A stretch of 64,000 nt of DNA from Cladobotryum mycophilum (Eukaryota > Ascomycota > Sordariomycetes > Hypocreales > Hypocreaceae), in contig CM071593.1 in the NCBI GenBank assembly GCA_036429605.1, positions 1 to 64,000 on the forward strand, in the 5' to 3' direction. Shown here in pieces: positions 13,301 through 22,300 of the stretch (its first letter is position 1; every line of letters starts with the position of its first letter). The notes beneath the pieces are model-generated. The model did not search any database. It saw only the letters and a list, made by a program, of their open reading frames with translations, and was not told the origin of the DNA. The translations under genes were made by a program, and so were the position numbers.

Positions 13301-15677
13301 GAAATAGTAAATTCTTACTAGAATCATCTTTAAATTCAGCGAAAATACCCTTAGAAGCAGGATGTTTTACTTTATATACATCTCTTTTATTAGATACTAA
13401 CTCTTTTATTTCTTCTAATCCTAATAAATTAGTTTCTGACGACTCTTCAATAAGATCCAGAGAAAAGAAAAAGTATCTAAATAAAGATTACCTAAGTTTA
13501 AACAACTACTTAAAGTTTGATGATGAATGTTTATTGTGTCATACATATGTTGTTTTGACTCAAATATATATAACAAAGTAAAATCTTCTGCATTATAAAC
13601 GTATATAGGAGTACCTCTTTCTTTACGTAATTTATCTCGAATTTATTGGCTCATAGGTTCATGATAACCAGAACTACTTGCCACTAAATCTACATTTAAG
13701 CTTGGTTTTAAATTATCAATAAAATATTGTTCTAACTTTACAACTTCATCTCTAGTAGAATTTTCATCCATTATATAAATAGTTAAATTTGCATTGTGAA
13801 AACCGTATTTATTAAAATAACGTAATACTCTACGTGCTTTAGTATTTAGTATAGATGGCATAAAATAAGAAGTAATTCTATTATATAAGTTAATAGAATG
13901 TCCTACATAGATATGTTTATTATCTTCTCTGCGCAAGCTATCCTTTTAAATTATTAAAGAATACGGTTAAAAAGGTTATTAAAAAGTCAAAAATTTATTG
14001 CGGAGTAGAAACATTTTATCTTGTCTCCGTAAAATTAAATTAGCCTAGCTGTACACCCCCTTTAAGGAATCATTAGGTTAAACATTTTATCTTTGGTTTC
14101 CTGCGGATTATCTAATCTTTTGGATTGTTACTGTATCCTACTGCTTTCGTCTACCGGCAAAGTTCCGAAAGTCCGCAATACTAGTACCAAAAGCTCTAAA
14201 GACGTTCCCGCATATAGTGCAATGAAAGTAAAATATTTCTACTTTACCCGGCCATGCCTATTTAATCTAAATTTCATCTTATTCTTATAATAATAATAAC
14301 GATAATAAACTAAACAATAACAAAACAAATAAACCAAAATCTATTTTCTTTTTGTGTTCATACCTGATTTGATTTCTAAAATTTTCTCTATTCCTTCTTG
14401 AGTCTTATGAGCATTATTATTCATTAACTCAGCGATTTGACAAAAATCTAGAAAATCCTTATTTTTATTTCCAATAATAGGGTATTTATGAAAAAGAGGT
14501 ATAAGTTTATCTGTAATAAGTGATAATTTTACCACTCTAAATTCAGAAATGTCCTTACGCTCTTTTATAAACCCTCCCCTAAAAAGCTTATAAAACATTT
14601 CAATAATTCAAGGTCACGAGAATGTTGAATAATTAAGAACTTAAGAATTACTTGATATCCTATTTTATGAGAGGAAGATTTTAATATTTCGTGCGCGAGC
14701 GATGAAAAACTTCCATCTCCACTTGTAAAACCTGCAAATCAATAAGGATTTATTACTTTAGGCAAAGGAACTTCAGCTCTTTCTTGAGGAACTATATCTT
14801 TAAAAGATAAATCTAATTTATCTTTTAAAAGACCTTTATTTAAAGATGCTTTAATCCCTATTAATTTATGAATTCCTTCTATATATTTATGTTCTTGTTG
14901 TTTAATTAATTCAATAGCTAATTTAAATAATAAAAAATCAGCTCTCTTTTTAGTTAGTAAAGGATATAATTCGAAATGAGGAATTATAACATTAACTAAA
15001 TCCTTTATAGAATTAACTTGGTATATTGCGGTTTCTTTACTACTGCTAATATTCCCCAAACCGAAAAATTCTTTTATCTCTAACAAGATAGAAAGATCTT
15101 TGACATGTAGGTTTATAGAGAAATAAGGAATCACTTCTCAGCCTACTTTTAATTTAAGGTTTTTACGGACTCTAAACCCAAAACATGATTCAGCATCAGA
15201 AAACCCTGTTACTCAATGAGGGTTTAAGTTATTAGGAGTGGGAGAGGGAACACCTTTTTGATTTTTAGCTACTTTAAGTATAATCTTTCGATTCTCAAAA
15301 GGGTTTTCTATAAATATCTTAGTGTATTTAGGTACTTCGTCGTCATTATTATTATTATTATTATTACTATTATCGTTTGTTATAGTAATATTATCGATGT
15401 GGTCATTACAAAAATTAGAGCTAGATTGAAAATTTAGATTAAATATTCTTCTTTTATTGACCATAAAGAATATCATTAATATAGCGTGAGCTGTAATAAT
15501 ACTGTTATATAATTGGTTGTTAGCTATAAATTGAACTCCTGGTCCACTAAGTTCTAATCTTATTAATACTGAAAAGGCAGTACCTAATAATCCTGAAAAT
15601 AGGGCAAATATTAAATAAAGAGTTCCTATATCTTTAGCATTAGTAGAATTAAATCATCTTTCAATGTTCATAGACAT
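1331..15677 (-). CDS. cox1: cox1, cytochrome c oxidase subunit 1 (9 exons, 8 introns)
   Basis: Catalytic core of complex IV in the inner membrane. Exons on the minus strand are 15459-15677, 12856-12882, 11596-11637, 9784-10368, 8458-8649, 7116-7181, 4677-4814, 3633-3650 and 1331-1636. Joined, they give about 528 aa with all usual landmarks: [10 protein letters not shown] at the start, the [17 protein letters not shown] block in exon 4, [15 protein letters not shown] in exon 5, and [15 protein letters not shown] across exons 6/7. The ATG at 15671 (MNIERW) is the best match to the family start. An in-frame ATG at 15677 adds two residues, and the frame stays open further upstream. Exons 2, 3 and 8 are only 27, 42 and 18 nt. 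All introns are group I. Confidence 0.93.
1637..3632 (-). mobile_element. cox1 intron 8, group I
   Basis: Lies between Phe-Pro of exon 8 and Gln-His of exon 9. Core elements come first: P-like near 3550, Q-like AATCAGCAGG near 3510, R-like TTCAACGATCAAGCG near 3465, S-like near 3105. A broken LAGLIDADG ORF follows. Between R and S (about 3210-3430) is a relic of a second ORF N-terminus. Confidence 0.8.
1668..3062 (-). pseudogene. cox1 i8 LAGLIDADG ORF, interrupted by a stop codon
   Basis: Reading from 3062, the frame contains a first LAGLIDADG helix ([12 protein letters not shown]). It then meets an in-frame TAA at 2667-2669 inside the first domain and continues in the same frame for about 330 codons. 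The downstream part looks like repeated NUMOD-type helix-turn-helix DNA-binding modules. A TTA to TAA change alone would explain the stop. The last codons read through two GC-rich elements (1749-1777 and about 1697-1719), so the C-terminus has probably been altered by insertion. TGA is read as Trp. Probably inactive unless the stop is edited or bypassed. Confidence 0.7.
3651..4676 (-). mobile_element. cox1 intron 7, group I
   Basis: Inserted after Leu-Phe-Ile-Gly-Val of exon 7. The ORF is in the 5' part. The core follows it: P-like ATGCTGGGAACTCTCAT near 3835, Q-like AATCAGCAGGAAACC near 3760, R-like CCTCAGAGACTACACG near 3710, S-like near 3665. The 3' flank is the 18-nt exon 8. Confidence 0.82.
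3876..4676 (-). CDS. cox1 i7 GIY-YIG homing endonuclease
   Basis: In frame with exon 7 and intact to TAA at 3876, with TGA read as Trp. GIY-YIG motifs are SGVYVF and YVGSSINL about 10 residues apart, and further conserved blocks (Glu-Gln-Lys-Trp and [18 protein letters not shown]) match this family. The C-terminal part carries NUMOD3-like and helix-turn-helix-like segments. Such enzymes cut intronless cox1 alleles and spread the intron. The stretch near 4604-4621 contains a GGTTCG/CGAACC hairpin kept in frame. Confidence 0.85.
4838..5992 (-). pseudogene. Unknown membrane-protein ORF in cox1 i6, with two apparent frame breaks
   Basis: From the acceptor-like site at 5992 an open frame runs in phase with cox1 exon 6. 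It starts with a hydrophobic helix, continues through Asn/Ile-rich sequence and a soluble-looking stretch ([12 protein letters not shown]), and reaches further membrane segments near 5400-5640. The frame breaks at a T8 run near 5588-5595 (one more T restores it) and at an A8 run near 5230-5237. It ends with a Lys/Glu/Asn-rich hydrophilic domain of about 130 residues and TAA at 4838. I do not recognise it; it is not a LAGLIDADG or GIY-YIG protein. Total potential length is roughly 380 aa. The long conserved-looking frame argues it was recently functional. Confidence 0.5.
6043..7115 (-). pseudogene. cox1 i6 LAGLIDADG ORF with a -1-type frame break
   Basis: In frame with exon 6. The first LAGLIDADG helix is [12 protein letters not shown] and the second is [14 protein letters not shown]. 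Between them, at the A7 tract on the minus strand (plus-strand T7 at 6777-6783), the frame GGA AAA AAA GAA leads to a stop. Backing up one base gives AGA ATT CTT and restores the protein ([14 protein letters not shown]). The codon phase is A AAA AAA, a classic slippery heptamer. The rest is open to TAG at 6043. Probably a double-motif homing endonuclease or maturase. Confidence 0.75.
7182..8457 (-). mobile_element. cox1 intron 5, group I
   Basis: Inserted after Ile-Gly-Gly-Leu of exon 5. The full P-Q-R-S core lies at the 5' end (about 8253-8430: CCCAGCATATGG, CTGCTGATTG, TAGTCTCTGAGG, GGACTATATCTTCC on the plus strand). The ORF reading frame passes straight through the core. Confidence 0.83.
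7189..8457 (-). CDS. cox1 i5 GIY-YIG homing endonuclease
   Basis: Continuous with exon 5 and open, with TGA as Trp, to TAG at 7189, 10 bases before exon 6. The first 90 or so codons are translated intron core. The enzyme domain begins near [19 protein letters not shown], has the catalytic-region pattern [19 protein letters not shown], then NUMOD3-like repeats ([19 protein letters not shown]) and a helix-turn-helix C-terminus with [11 protein letters not shown]. No frame break. A bifunctional fused precursor that would need processing is likely. Confidence 0.85.
8650..9783 (-). mobile_element. cox1 intron 4, group I
   Basis: Inserted after Val-Trp-Ser of exon 4. P, Q and R lie at 9600-9770 and S (GAAGATATAGTCC) at about 8718-8732, so the ORF fills the loop between R and S and is translated through P-Q-R. 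Confidence 0.83.
8734..9783 (-). CDS. cox1 i4 LAGLIDADG homing endonuclease/maturase
   Basis: In frame with exon 4 and intact to TAA at 8734. The two motifs are [13 protein letters not shown] and [14 protein letters not shown], about 130 residues apart, the usual double-motif layout. The first 80 residues are encoded by the intron core. No frame break is seen, so this is a good candidate for an active enzyme. Confidence 0.85.
10369..11595 (-). mobile_element. cox1 intron 3, group I
   Basis: Inserted after Gly-Pro-Asp-Met-Ala of exon 3. The ORF comes first; the core follows at about 10395-10640 (R-like CCTCAGAGACTACACG near 10445, S-like AAGACATAGTCC near 10405). Confidence 0.82.
10709..11595 (-). 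pseudogene. cox1 i3 LAGLIDADG ORF with a -1-type frame break
   Basis: In frame with exon 3. Motif 1 is [14 protein letters not shown] and motif 2 is [14 protein letters not shown]. Shortly after motif 2 the frame GGA GCA AAA AAA GAA runs to a stop. Stepping back one base at the A7 tract (plus-strand T7, 11095-11101) gives AGA AAA ATA TCT TGT and restores a typical sequence ([11 protein letters not shown]) through to TAA at 10709. The phase is A AAA AAA. Confidence 0.77.
11638..12855 (-). mobile_element. cox1 intron 2, group I
   Basis: Inserted after Ile-Gly-Gly-Phe-Gly of the 27-nt exon 2. The ORF is first; the core follows at 11660-11860 (P-like ATGCGGGAAGTTCC, Q-like AATCCGCAGGAAACG, R-like CCTCAGAGACTACACG, S-like AAGATATAGTCC). 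Confidence 0.83.
11911..12855 (-). CDS. cox1 i2 LAGLIDADG homing endonuclease/maturase
   Basis: Continuous with exon 2 and open, with TGA as Trp, to TAA at 11911, about 315 residues. Double motif: [14 protein letters not shown] and [14 protein letters not shown]. The spacing and the closing stretch ([14 protein letters not shown]) are typical of this family. No defect seen. Confidence 0.86.
13182..13950 (-). pseudogene. GIY-YIG relic in cox1 i1
   Basis: The frame starts within the nuclease domain at [14 protein letters not shown]; no GIY half is visible upstream, where a TAGCTTGCGCA element lies (13931-13940). After EPMSQ there is an in-frame TAA followed by more coding-like sequence. A further one-base loss in a short T run near 13455 must be assumed to join it to the C-terminal module ending at TAA 13182. 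Clearly dead. Confidence 0.7.
14341..15458 (-). pseudogene. cox1 i1 LAGLIDADG ORF, frameshifted in the second domain
   Basis: In frame with exon 1, with an Asn-rich linker, then motif 1 [14 protein letters not shown] and motif 2 [14 protein letters not shown]. After the second motif the frame ends at [13 protein letters not shown] and stop. The adjacent frame resumes at [16 protein letters not shown] and runs to TAA at 14341. One base lost near GGGGAGGG (about 14575-14580) explains it. Unlike the other breaks, this one is not at an A tract. Confidence 0.75.
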
Positions 15678-16121
15678 TTGAGATCTTAAATTTAGGTTTA
15701 AGGTACCTTCTTCTTTTTGTAATCTCAAAATTTTGAAATAATAGAGTATTGATATTTAAATGACATTATTAGCTAAAAATTATTAATTAATAATCTTAAT
15801 CAATTCTTATCAATATAAATGCTAATAATTAAAAGAGAACTTTTATATTTATTGTTCCATTTAAATTTTTCTAAATTTTTCGTTATTATAGAATTATTTT
15901 TATTAAAATCTGCTCTACTTTTAGAAAAATTCTATTTATACTCCGCCTTAATACTTTAAACTAAATAATAAATTATTTTCTTTTATATATTATATAATTA
16001 AATATAAACTTATTTTCTTTTATTATAAAAATATATATTCTATATGTTTTATATAGTAAATTATTTATGAATTTTAGTATTAGTCAAATATTTTCATAAT
16101 TAAGGTGCTACATTTGTAGTA
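15678..16121 (-). other. trnC-cox1 spacer / cox1 leader
   Basis: Very AT-rich. It contains no gene I can support. The cox1 reading frame stays open for some 25 codons upstream of 15677 but has no clear extra start. Confidence 0.5.
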
Positions 16122-16192
16122 AGATTATGGAGGAATTGAACCTCAGACTATTGATTTGCAATCAAAGTGTAAATCCGTTTACAGCATAATCT
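16122..16192 (-). tRNA. trnC: tRNA-Cys (GCA)
   Basis: Acceptor AGATTAT/ATAATCT; anticodon stem TTGAT/ATCAA around TGCA. Lies between cob and cox1. Confidence 0.9.
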
Positions 16193-16315
16193 TTTTATAG
16201 TAACCATATGGTTACTATAAAATATTTTATATGTTTATAGTATTACTTTATGTCACTAGCAGATCTAATTATTAGTGTATAAGTTAAAATCTTATGCTAT
16301 TGTATAAAGTAATAA

Positions 16316-19300
16316 TTATTTTGCTTTATTATTTGTTTGATATAAATCAACAAGTGTATTTTCTATTATACTTGTAACAGGCATTATTACTAAGAAATAT
16401 GCGAAATATAAAACTGTACTAATTTGTCCAAATTCTATGAACGGACTTTCAACATGTTTAGATCCTAATTGCATTAATATAACAAAATTTACAACAAATA
16501 CATAGAACATTATTTTACTTAAAGGTCTGAATTGTAAACCTTTAGTTAAACCTAAATCTGCTTTAGGTAATAACATTATGATTGCTAAAGCACTAAACAT
16601 AGCTAAAACTCCTAACAATTTGTTAGGTATAGATCTTAGTATAGCGTAGAAAGGTAATAAATATCATTCAGGTACTATAGCAGCTGGAGTTTGCATTGGG
16701 TTAGCCATTACATAATTTTCACTGTCACCTAATACATTAGGCATGAAGAATACGAATAAGCTTAAACCAAACATGAAGATAAATATAGTAACTAAGTCTT
16801 TGAATAAGAAATAAGGAGCAAATGGCACTCTATCGTAATAACCAGGAACTCCTAAAGGATTACTTGCTCCTGCTGAATCATGTACAGCTATAAGATGCAT
16901 TATTACTAATGCAGCTAATACAAAAGGTAATACAAAATGTAAAGCAAAGAATCTGTTTAAAGTGGCATTATTAACAGAGCATTTGTGTTGGTAGTTACAT
17001 ATTTAATTAATATTAAATACTCTTACTACACTCAATAAATTTCTCTATTGATCGGACTATATCATGATCTCATATTTAATAGTTTGAAGGTAGTTGAATT
17101 TTTTCTGAATATCTAGATATTTTACGTAATTGTTTTATTCATAATAAGTATTGTAATTTTTTATTACCCAATAATTTTACAGGAGCATATTGTAAAAATT
17201 TAATAACATTTTCAATTGATCTTAGCCCTGTAACTTTTAATTTTGAACAATTTGTTTTATCTAAATATATTTTAGTGGTAAAAGATAAATATTTATGAAT
17301 AGCTGATATTAAAATATCACCATCTTTTTGAGCTATATCAAAACTAGCTATTAAATAATCATCATCCTTATTTAACTTATATGTACTGAAACAACCTTCA
17401 GCTTCTATAAATCCTACTAATCAAGCAGAAAAATAAGATGTATTAATAATAGATTCTATAGAATTAATTGGCTCATCACTTCTAGTGTATTTAGGTAAAT
17501 CATCTGAATAAATAATATTTGAAAGCAATGCGTCTTTAAATCTTAAGTAATCATATTGCTTATTAGATAACATAGAATATTTATCAAATATAGGTAATAT
17601 AAAGTTTTTCAAATGATTTTTATCTCTTATTCTTAAGGATACCATTTCTATTTCATTTCTTTTTCTGAAACTTACCTTACCTACACCTAAAATATCTTTT
17701 ATTTTATAAATTAATTGAACATCTTTAATAGATAATTCTATACCTAATTCATATGTTAAATATTTACCTTTTTTTGTAATAGAAAAATATCCATCACCTT
17801 CAAACAAGCCTACTAAATAGGCATAGACCAAAAACAAGGGGTGATCTTTTTCTAAAGAATTATTTCATTTATTTCTAATTATTCTTAAATCTTTAGATTT
17901 CATCTTTTCTACCTTTATTCATCTTACTCTTAGTCTCTAATATTTGGTTTAATCCTCCTTCTGTTTTATGTAAACCACTGTTTATAATTTCTTGTATTTT
18001 GGCAAAATCTTTTAAATCTAAACTTTTAGCCCCTATTAATTCACTATTTAACATAGTTATTAAAGTGTCTATCTCAGATTTTTTAGTTATTACCCATCTT
18101 ACAGCAGAAAGGCTTTCATATATTAAACCTAACCCATAATTTTCTTTAAGTTTAGTCATTAAAGCTAAATCTCTACTATGTTGAGTTAAAGTAAAACTTA
18201 AAGTAACTTGGTAACCAATTATATGTTTAACATTTTTTCTAACTAAACATAAAAAACAACCTTCAGCTTCTATAAATCCGATTAATCATTGTCTATCAAA
18301 TACTAATGGATTATTAAGTTTTACCTCTGGTCTTTCTACTGGAATTCCCTTATTAAATTCTTGTTTAAGGTTTTCATTTAAACCTTTATTCATAGAAGCT
18401 TTTATTGAAATTATTTCTGCTAAACCTTCAATTGTTAAATGTTTACCTTGATTTATTAAATCTATAATTTGCTTGAATAGTATATAATCAGCTCTTTTCT
18501 GAGTTAATAAAGGATATTTATCAAAATGAGGTATAATTACATTAATAATATCTTTATAAGATTGTACTGAATACATAGCAGTAGTATTATCTTTATTTTT
18601 TTATTCTAACTGTCCCTATATTAAAATAATCTTTAATTTGTTCTAATAATAAAAGATCTTTAATATGCAATTGAATAGAAAAAGAAGGCAAGACATGATA
18701 TCCTATTTTATACTCTTTATTTTTTAGCACAGAAACATGAAAAGAGGATTCCCCATCAGAAAACCCAGTTACATAATAAGGTTTAAGAGTAGTTGGTTTA
18801 AAGGTATTTGTATGAAGAAATCTTTTATTTATTCTTTTTGTGAGATCTCCTGCATGTAGTCTCTGAGAGGCTTCTGAAGTATGTAAACTTCTCACCCCTG
18901 CTGATTGTCCCCCTGTCATTGCAATTTTCACGTCTATTGCAGATATTAAAATAATAAATAATAAATCGTATGCAAATCCTAAACTTGGGGATGTTCCAGC
19001 ATTAAGCAGGATTTTTAACATTACGTCACCGTAATGTGGTTCAACTGTTTTTAAACCTCCTCAAATGACAATATAATTTAGTGTAATTTTTTATTATTAT
19101 ACATTATATCCTTTCAGATATATTTAGACTATGTCTTGAATTTTCAAAATAAAATTCTGGGGTTATCGTGTTGAGCTTATTGTTGGTTTAACTCACTCAT
19201 TAGTCGTTGAACGTCCTTAATCCTCTTAAATAAACCGAATTAAGTTCCGCTACAAATGATTTAATTATTAGGAGGTATATTATTAAATGTCTTTGTAATT

Positions 19301-22300
19301 TTCCCCATTTGCCTCTAAAAAATAAATATTTTATTTTTAAGGAGCCCATATTACAGGTTAGGATAATGTAATTTGTTATAACGTGTACTATTTTGTAGAT
19401 TACTTAATCATATCATATATTGAATGTACTTTAACCCAATTAAAGGATGTAAACCTTCAAAAGAAAAGAAGTTTATAACTATTTGTATGTCAGCTTTAGA
19501 ACTAACACTAAATTGACTAAAATTATTAGTAGTATCTATTTTTCTATTAGGTTTAAATACTAGTTTAAATGCTTCAAATAAATCAGTATGTATTCTTTGT
19601 TTTAACTGAAAACAACCATCATTATTGCTTTTAATAAAGAATGAACCTTCAGCTTCTGTAAATCCTACAATTCAATTTTTAAAAAAGGTAATAATGTATA
19701 ATCGTATGCATTTTCTGGTAATTTAAATACGTTTTGAATATTGTCTTTTGTCGGCATATCATCATATATTTTGATATCATTTTTTAAAATATGCATAGCC
19801 AGATTAAATTGCTCATTTCTAGTTTTAGTTAAAAAGAATATATTATTATAAATTAATAAAGGAAATAATATTTCCTGTAATTCAGTTCTATTTATTACTA
19901 ATTTACAAGTTGGGCTTTTTAAATCCTTATATATATTTATAGTACCTAATTTTAAAACAGATTGAATATATTCTAAAGTAGATATATCTTCTAAATGTAA
20001 TGAAATAGTCAATTTAATTGTTATAAACCCTTTAGTGGTTTTAGTTATTTGAATATAACCATCTCCATCAATTAAGCCTACTAAAAAGGCTAGAAATGCT
20101 GAAGGGATGGAAATATAATCTTTTTTATCTAATATTTTATTAAACTTCTTTAAAGCATTTTTATGTACATTCCCTATTGTAGGTAATGATGAGAATAAAA
20201 TAATCATACAAATACACAAATTAATTAACCATGTAATTTTTGTTGACTCAACTATGTCTTGTCCTATTCATGGTATAGCACTTATTAAATTAGTAATACA
20301 AAATTACCAATTGGGTGATTGCTTTAACTAATTTTTAATGTAAGAACAAATTTTATTTAAGAGAAGAGTAAGCTTTTATTCTTTTTATACAATTGGCAAC
20401 AACTAGACCCTCTTTATTTATAACAGGTTTACCATCATTTAATCTTGTAGTTATAGTATTATTGCTTACATGAAGAAATTTAGCACATGAAACTCCGTTA
20501 GTAAAATAATTAAAAGAACCATTTAAAAAATAAGCTTTTATAATATAAGTAGATCTAATGTATTTTTTTCAGAAATTATCATCGCTCTACCTTCAGAGTC
20601 AATATGTATTAAAGGTTCTGATTTAATTAAAAAATCTAATTCCGATTTAAAAGTTTCATCTAAAATTACAGGATTTGAATTTGTAGATAATCTATTATTA
20701 TTCATACTATCTCCTAATTTTATTATTAGCTCTTTACCTTTTACAGTTAAATATTTACCCTCTAGTATTAGACGAGCTATTGTTCTAAAATCTAAATAAT
20801 CTTTAAATTTTTTAGTTCTAAATTTAACACCATCTAAGTGAGGAATTAATATGTTATTAATAAAATCAATTTGATAGATTTCTAAGATAGAGATAGGTCT
20901 ATGGTCACCTTTTACTTTTTTATCGTTAATATTTATTAGTTTAGTAGTACTACCTAAGATATAAGAGTATTCATCTAATAAACTTAAAATATATTCACGT
21001 ATTTTTTCTAAAACTTGTCTATTTACTGTAGTAGTAACAAGTGAAGCACGTACAGTCATATCTTGTTTATTTAAATAAAATGACCCATCCCCTTCTAATA
21101 GACCTACCAAATAATTACCTGTAATTCTTATACTATGTTTTGCAGGTAAAACAAAATTAACTCTATTAGAATTCATACTTTGTTTCAATTCAATAATATC
21201 TAAGTATGTTTGTTGTATACTTAAAACACTAGATTTACGATTTTGAAATAAGAAAAATGCTTTTTGAAAATCTAAATAATCCAAGTATTTAGTAGTATTT
21301 AATGGAAATTTTTCAAACAAAGGTATTAATATTGTTTCAATATCACTTAATTGAGATATTGTAAATACTATAATGTCTCTTTCAGTATTTAATCTACCGC
21401 AACCTAAAATATCTTTTATGTGTTCTAGAACTTCTCTATCATCTTTATGTAAAGTGATTCTAAACACAAATTCGAAACCTCCTACTTCTCCTTTTTCATT
21501 TTTTCTTGTTCTTATTAAAAAATTAGATTCCGCTTCACAAAGGCCTACAAATCATTCTATAAAGTTAATATCTGCAGATGATTTAGGTAATTCTTTATGG
21601 ACACCTGTTGATAAATCATTAATTTTATTATTTTTATTCGCTTTCGCAGCCGAAGGCTCAGAAGTTGAAAAATAAATTTTACGATAATCTGATAAAATAG
21701 GTGAGATTAAAAAAGTAATACATTAAACCCTTATGATTTGCAATCCTGTACCTATTTCGGTAAGATACTGATAAATTTACCCTAAAGGTGGAGGCGCGAC
21801 CCTCCTATCGCTAACTCTCGTTAACGGATCGGACTATATCTTCATCTTTTTGTGTGAAGCATTCATATAGTTACCTTTAACATATAACTTATTTAAATGC
21901 TTTACTTTTTTATTAAAAAAATGTACCACGTCTAGTCTCTGAAGAACATACATCATGAAAAGTTTAATTTAATATACTATTAAACTTTTTAATATAAATC
22001 CCTGCTGATTGTCTTATAAGAGTTTCCAGCAGTTTGTGGTATTTTACTACAGCTATTACTCCGCCCGTTTAACTGTAGCTCCTCATAATGACATTTGACC
22101 ATATGGAAGTACATACAAGCTTACTTTCTATAATAAATATTTATAAAAAGCCATGAGAACTTTCTGGTTCGTATATCATGTTTATCTATAGATAAAAAGC
22201 CCCGACTGTGCATTAAGCAGCATTTCAGCCACCCATTAGTGACCCAGTCTGTCGCGATCCTATGGAGAACCGACGATCTCTTATATTATAATAATATACT

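Larger units (their letters stand above)
12884..15458 (-). mobile_element. cox1 intron 1, group I, composite with a duplicated half-core
   Basis: Lies between Phe-Phe-Met-Val and Met-Pro-Ala-Leu. Order on the minus strand: broken LAGLIDADG ORF (15458-14341), a partial core copy with P- and Q-like parts only (14040-14262), a GIY-YIG relic (13950-13182), then a complete core (13170-12900). Both core copies share the block GGCATGGCCGGGTAAAG and the AT stretch after it. Confidence 0.78.
16980..19052 (-). mobile_element. cob intron 5, group I with two LAGLIDADG ORFs
   Basis: Inserted within FIWGGF|SVNNAT. P, Q and R lie at 18840-19015 (Q-like AATCAGCAGGGG, R-like CTCTCAGAGACTACATG). S (GATATAGTCC) lies near 17052. 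Both ORFs lie between R and S. Confidence 0.82.

Noticed and set aside
13950..14040. A further complete group I intron inside cox1 i1
   Set aside because: The first core copy lacks R- and S-like elements, so it cannot be an independent functional intron.
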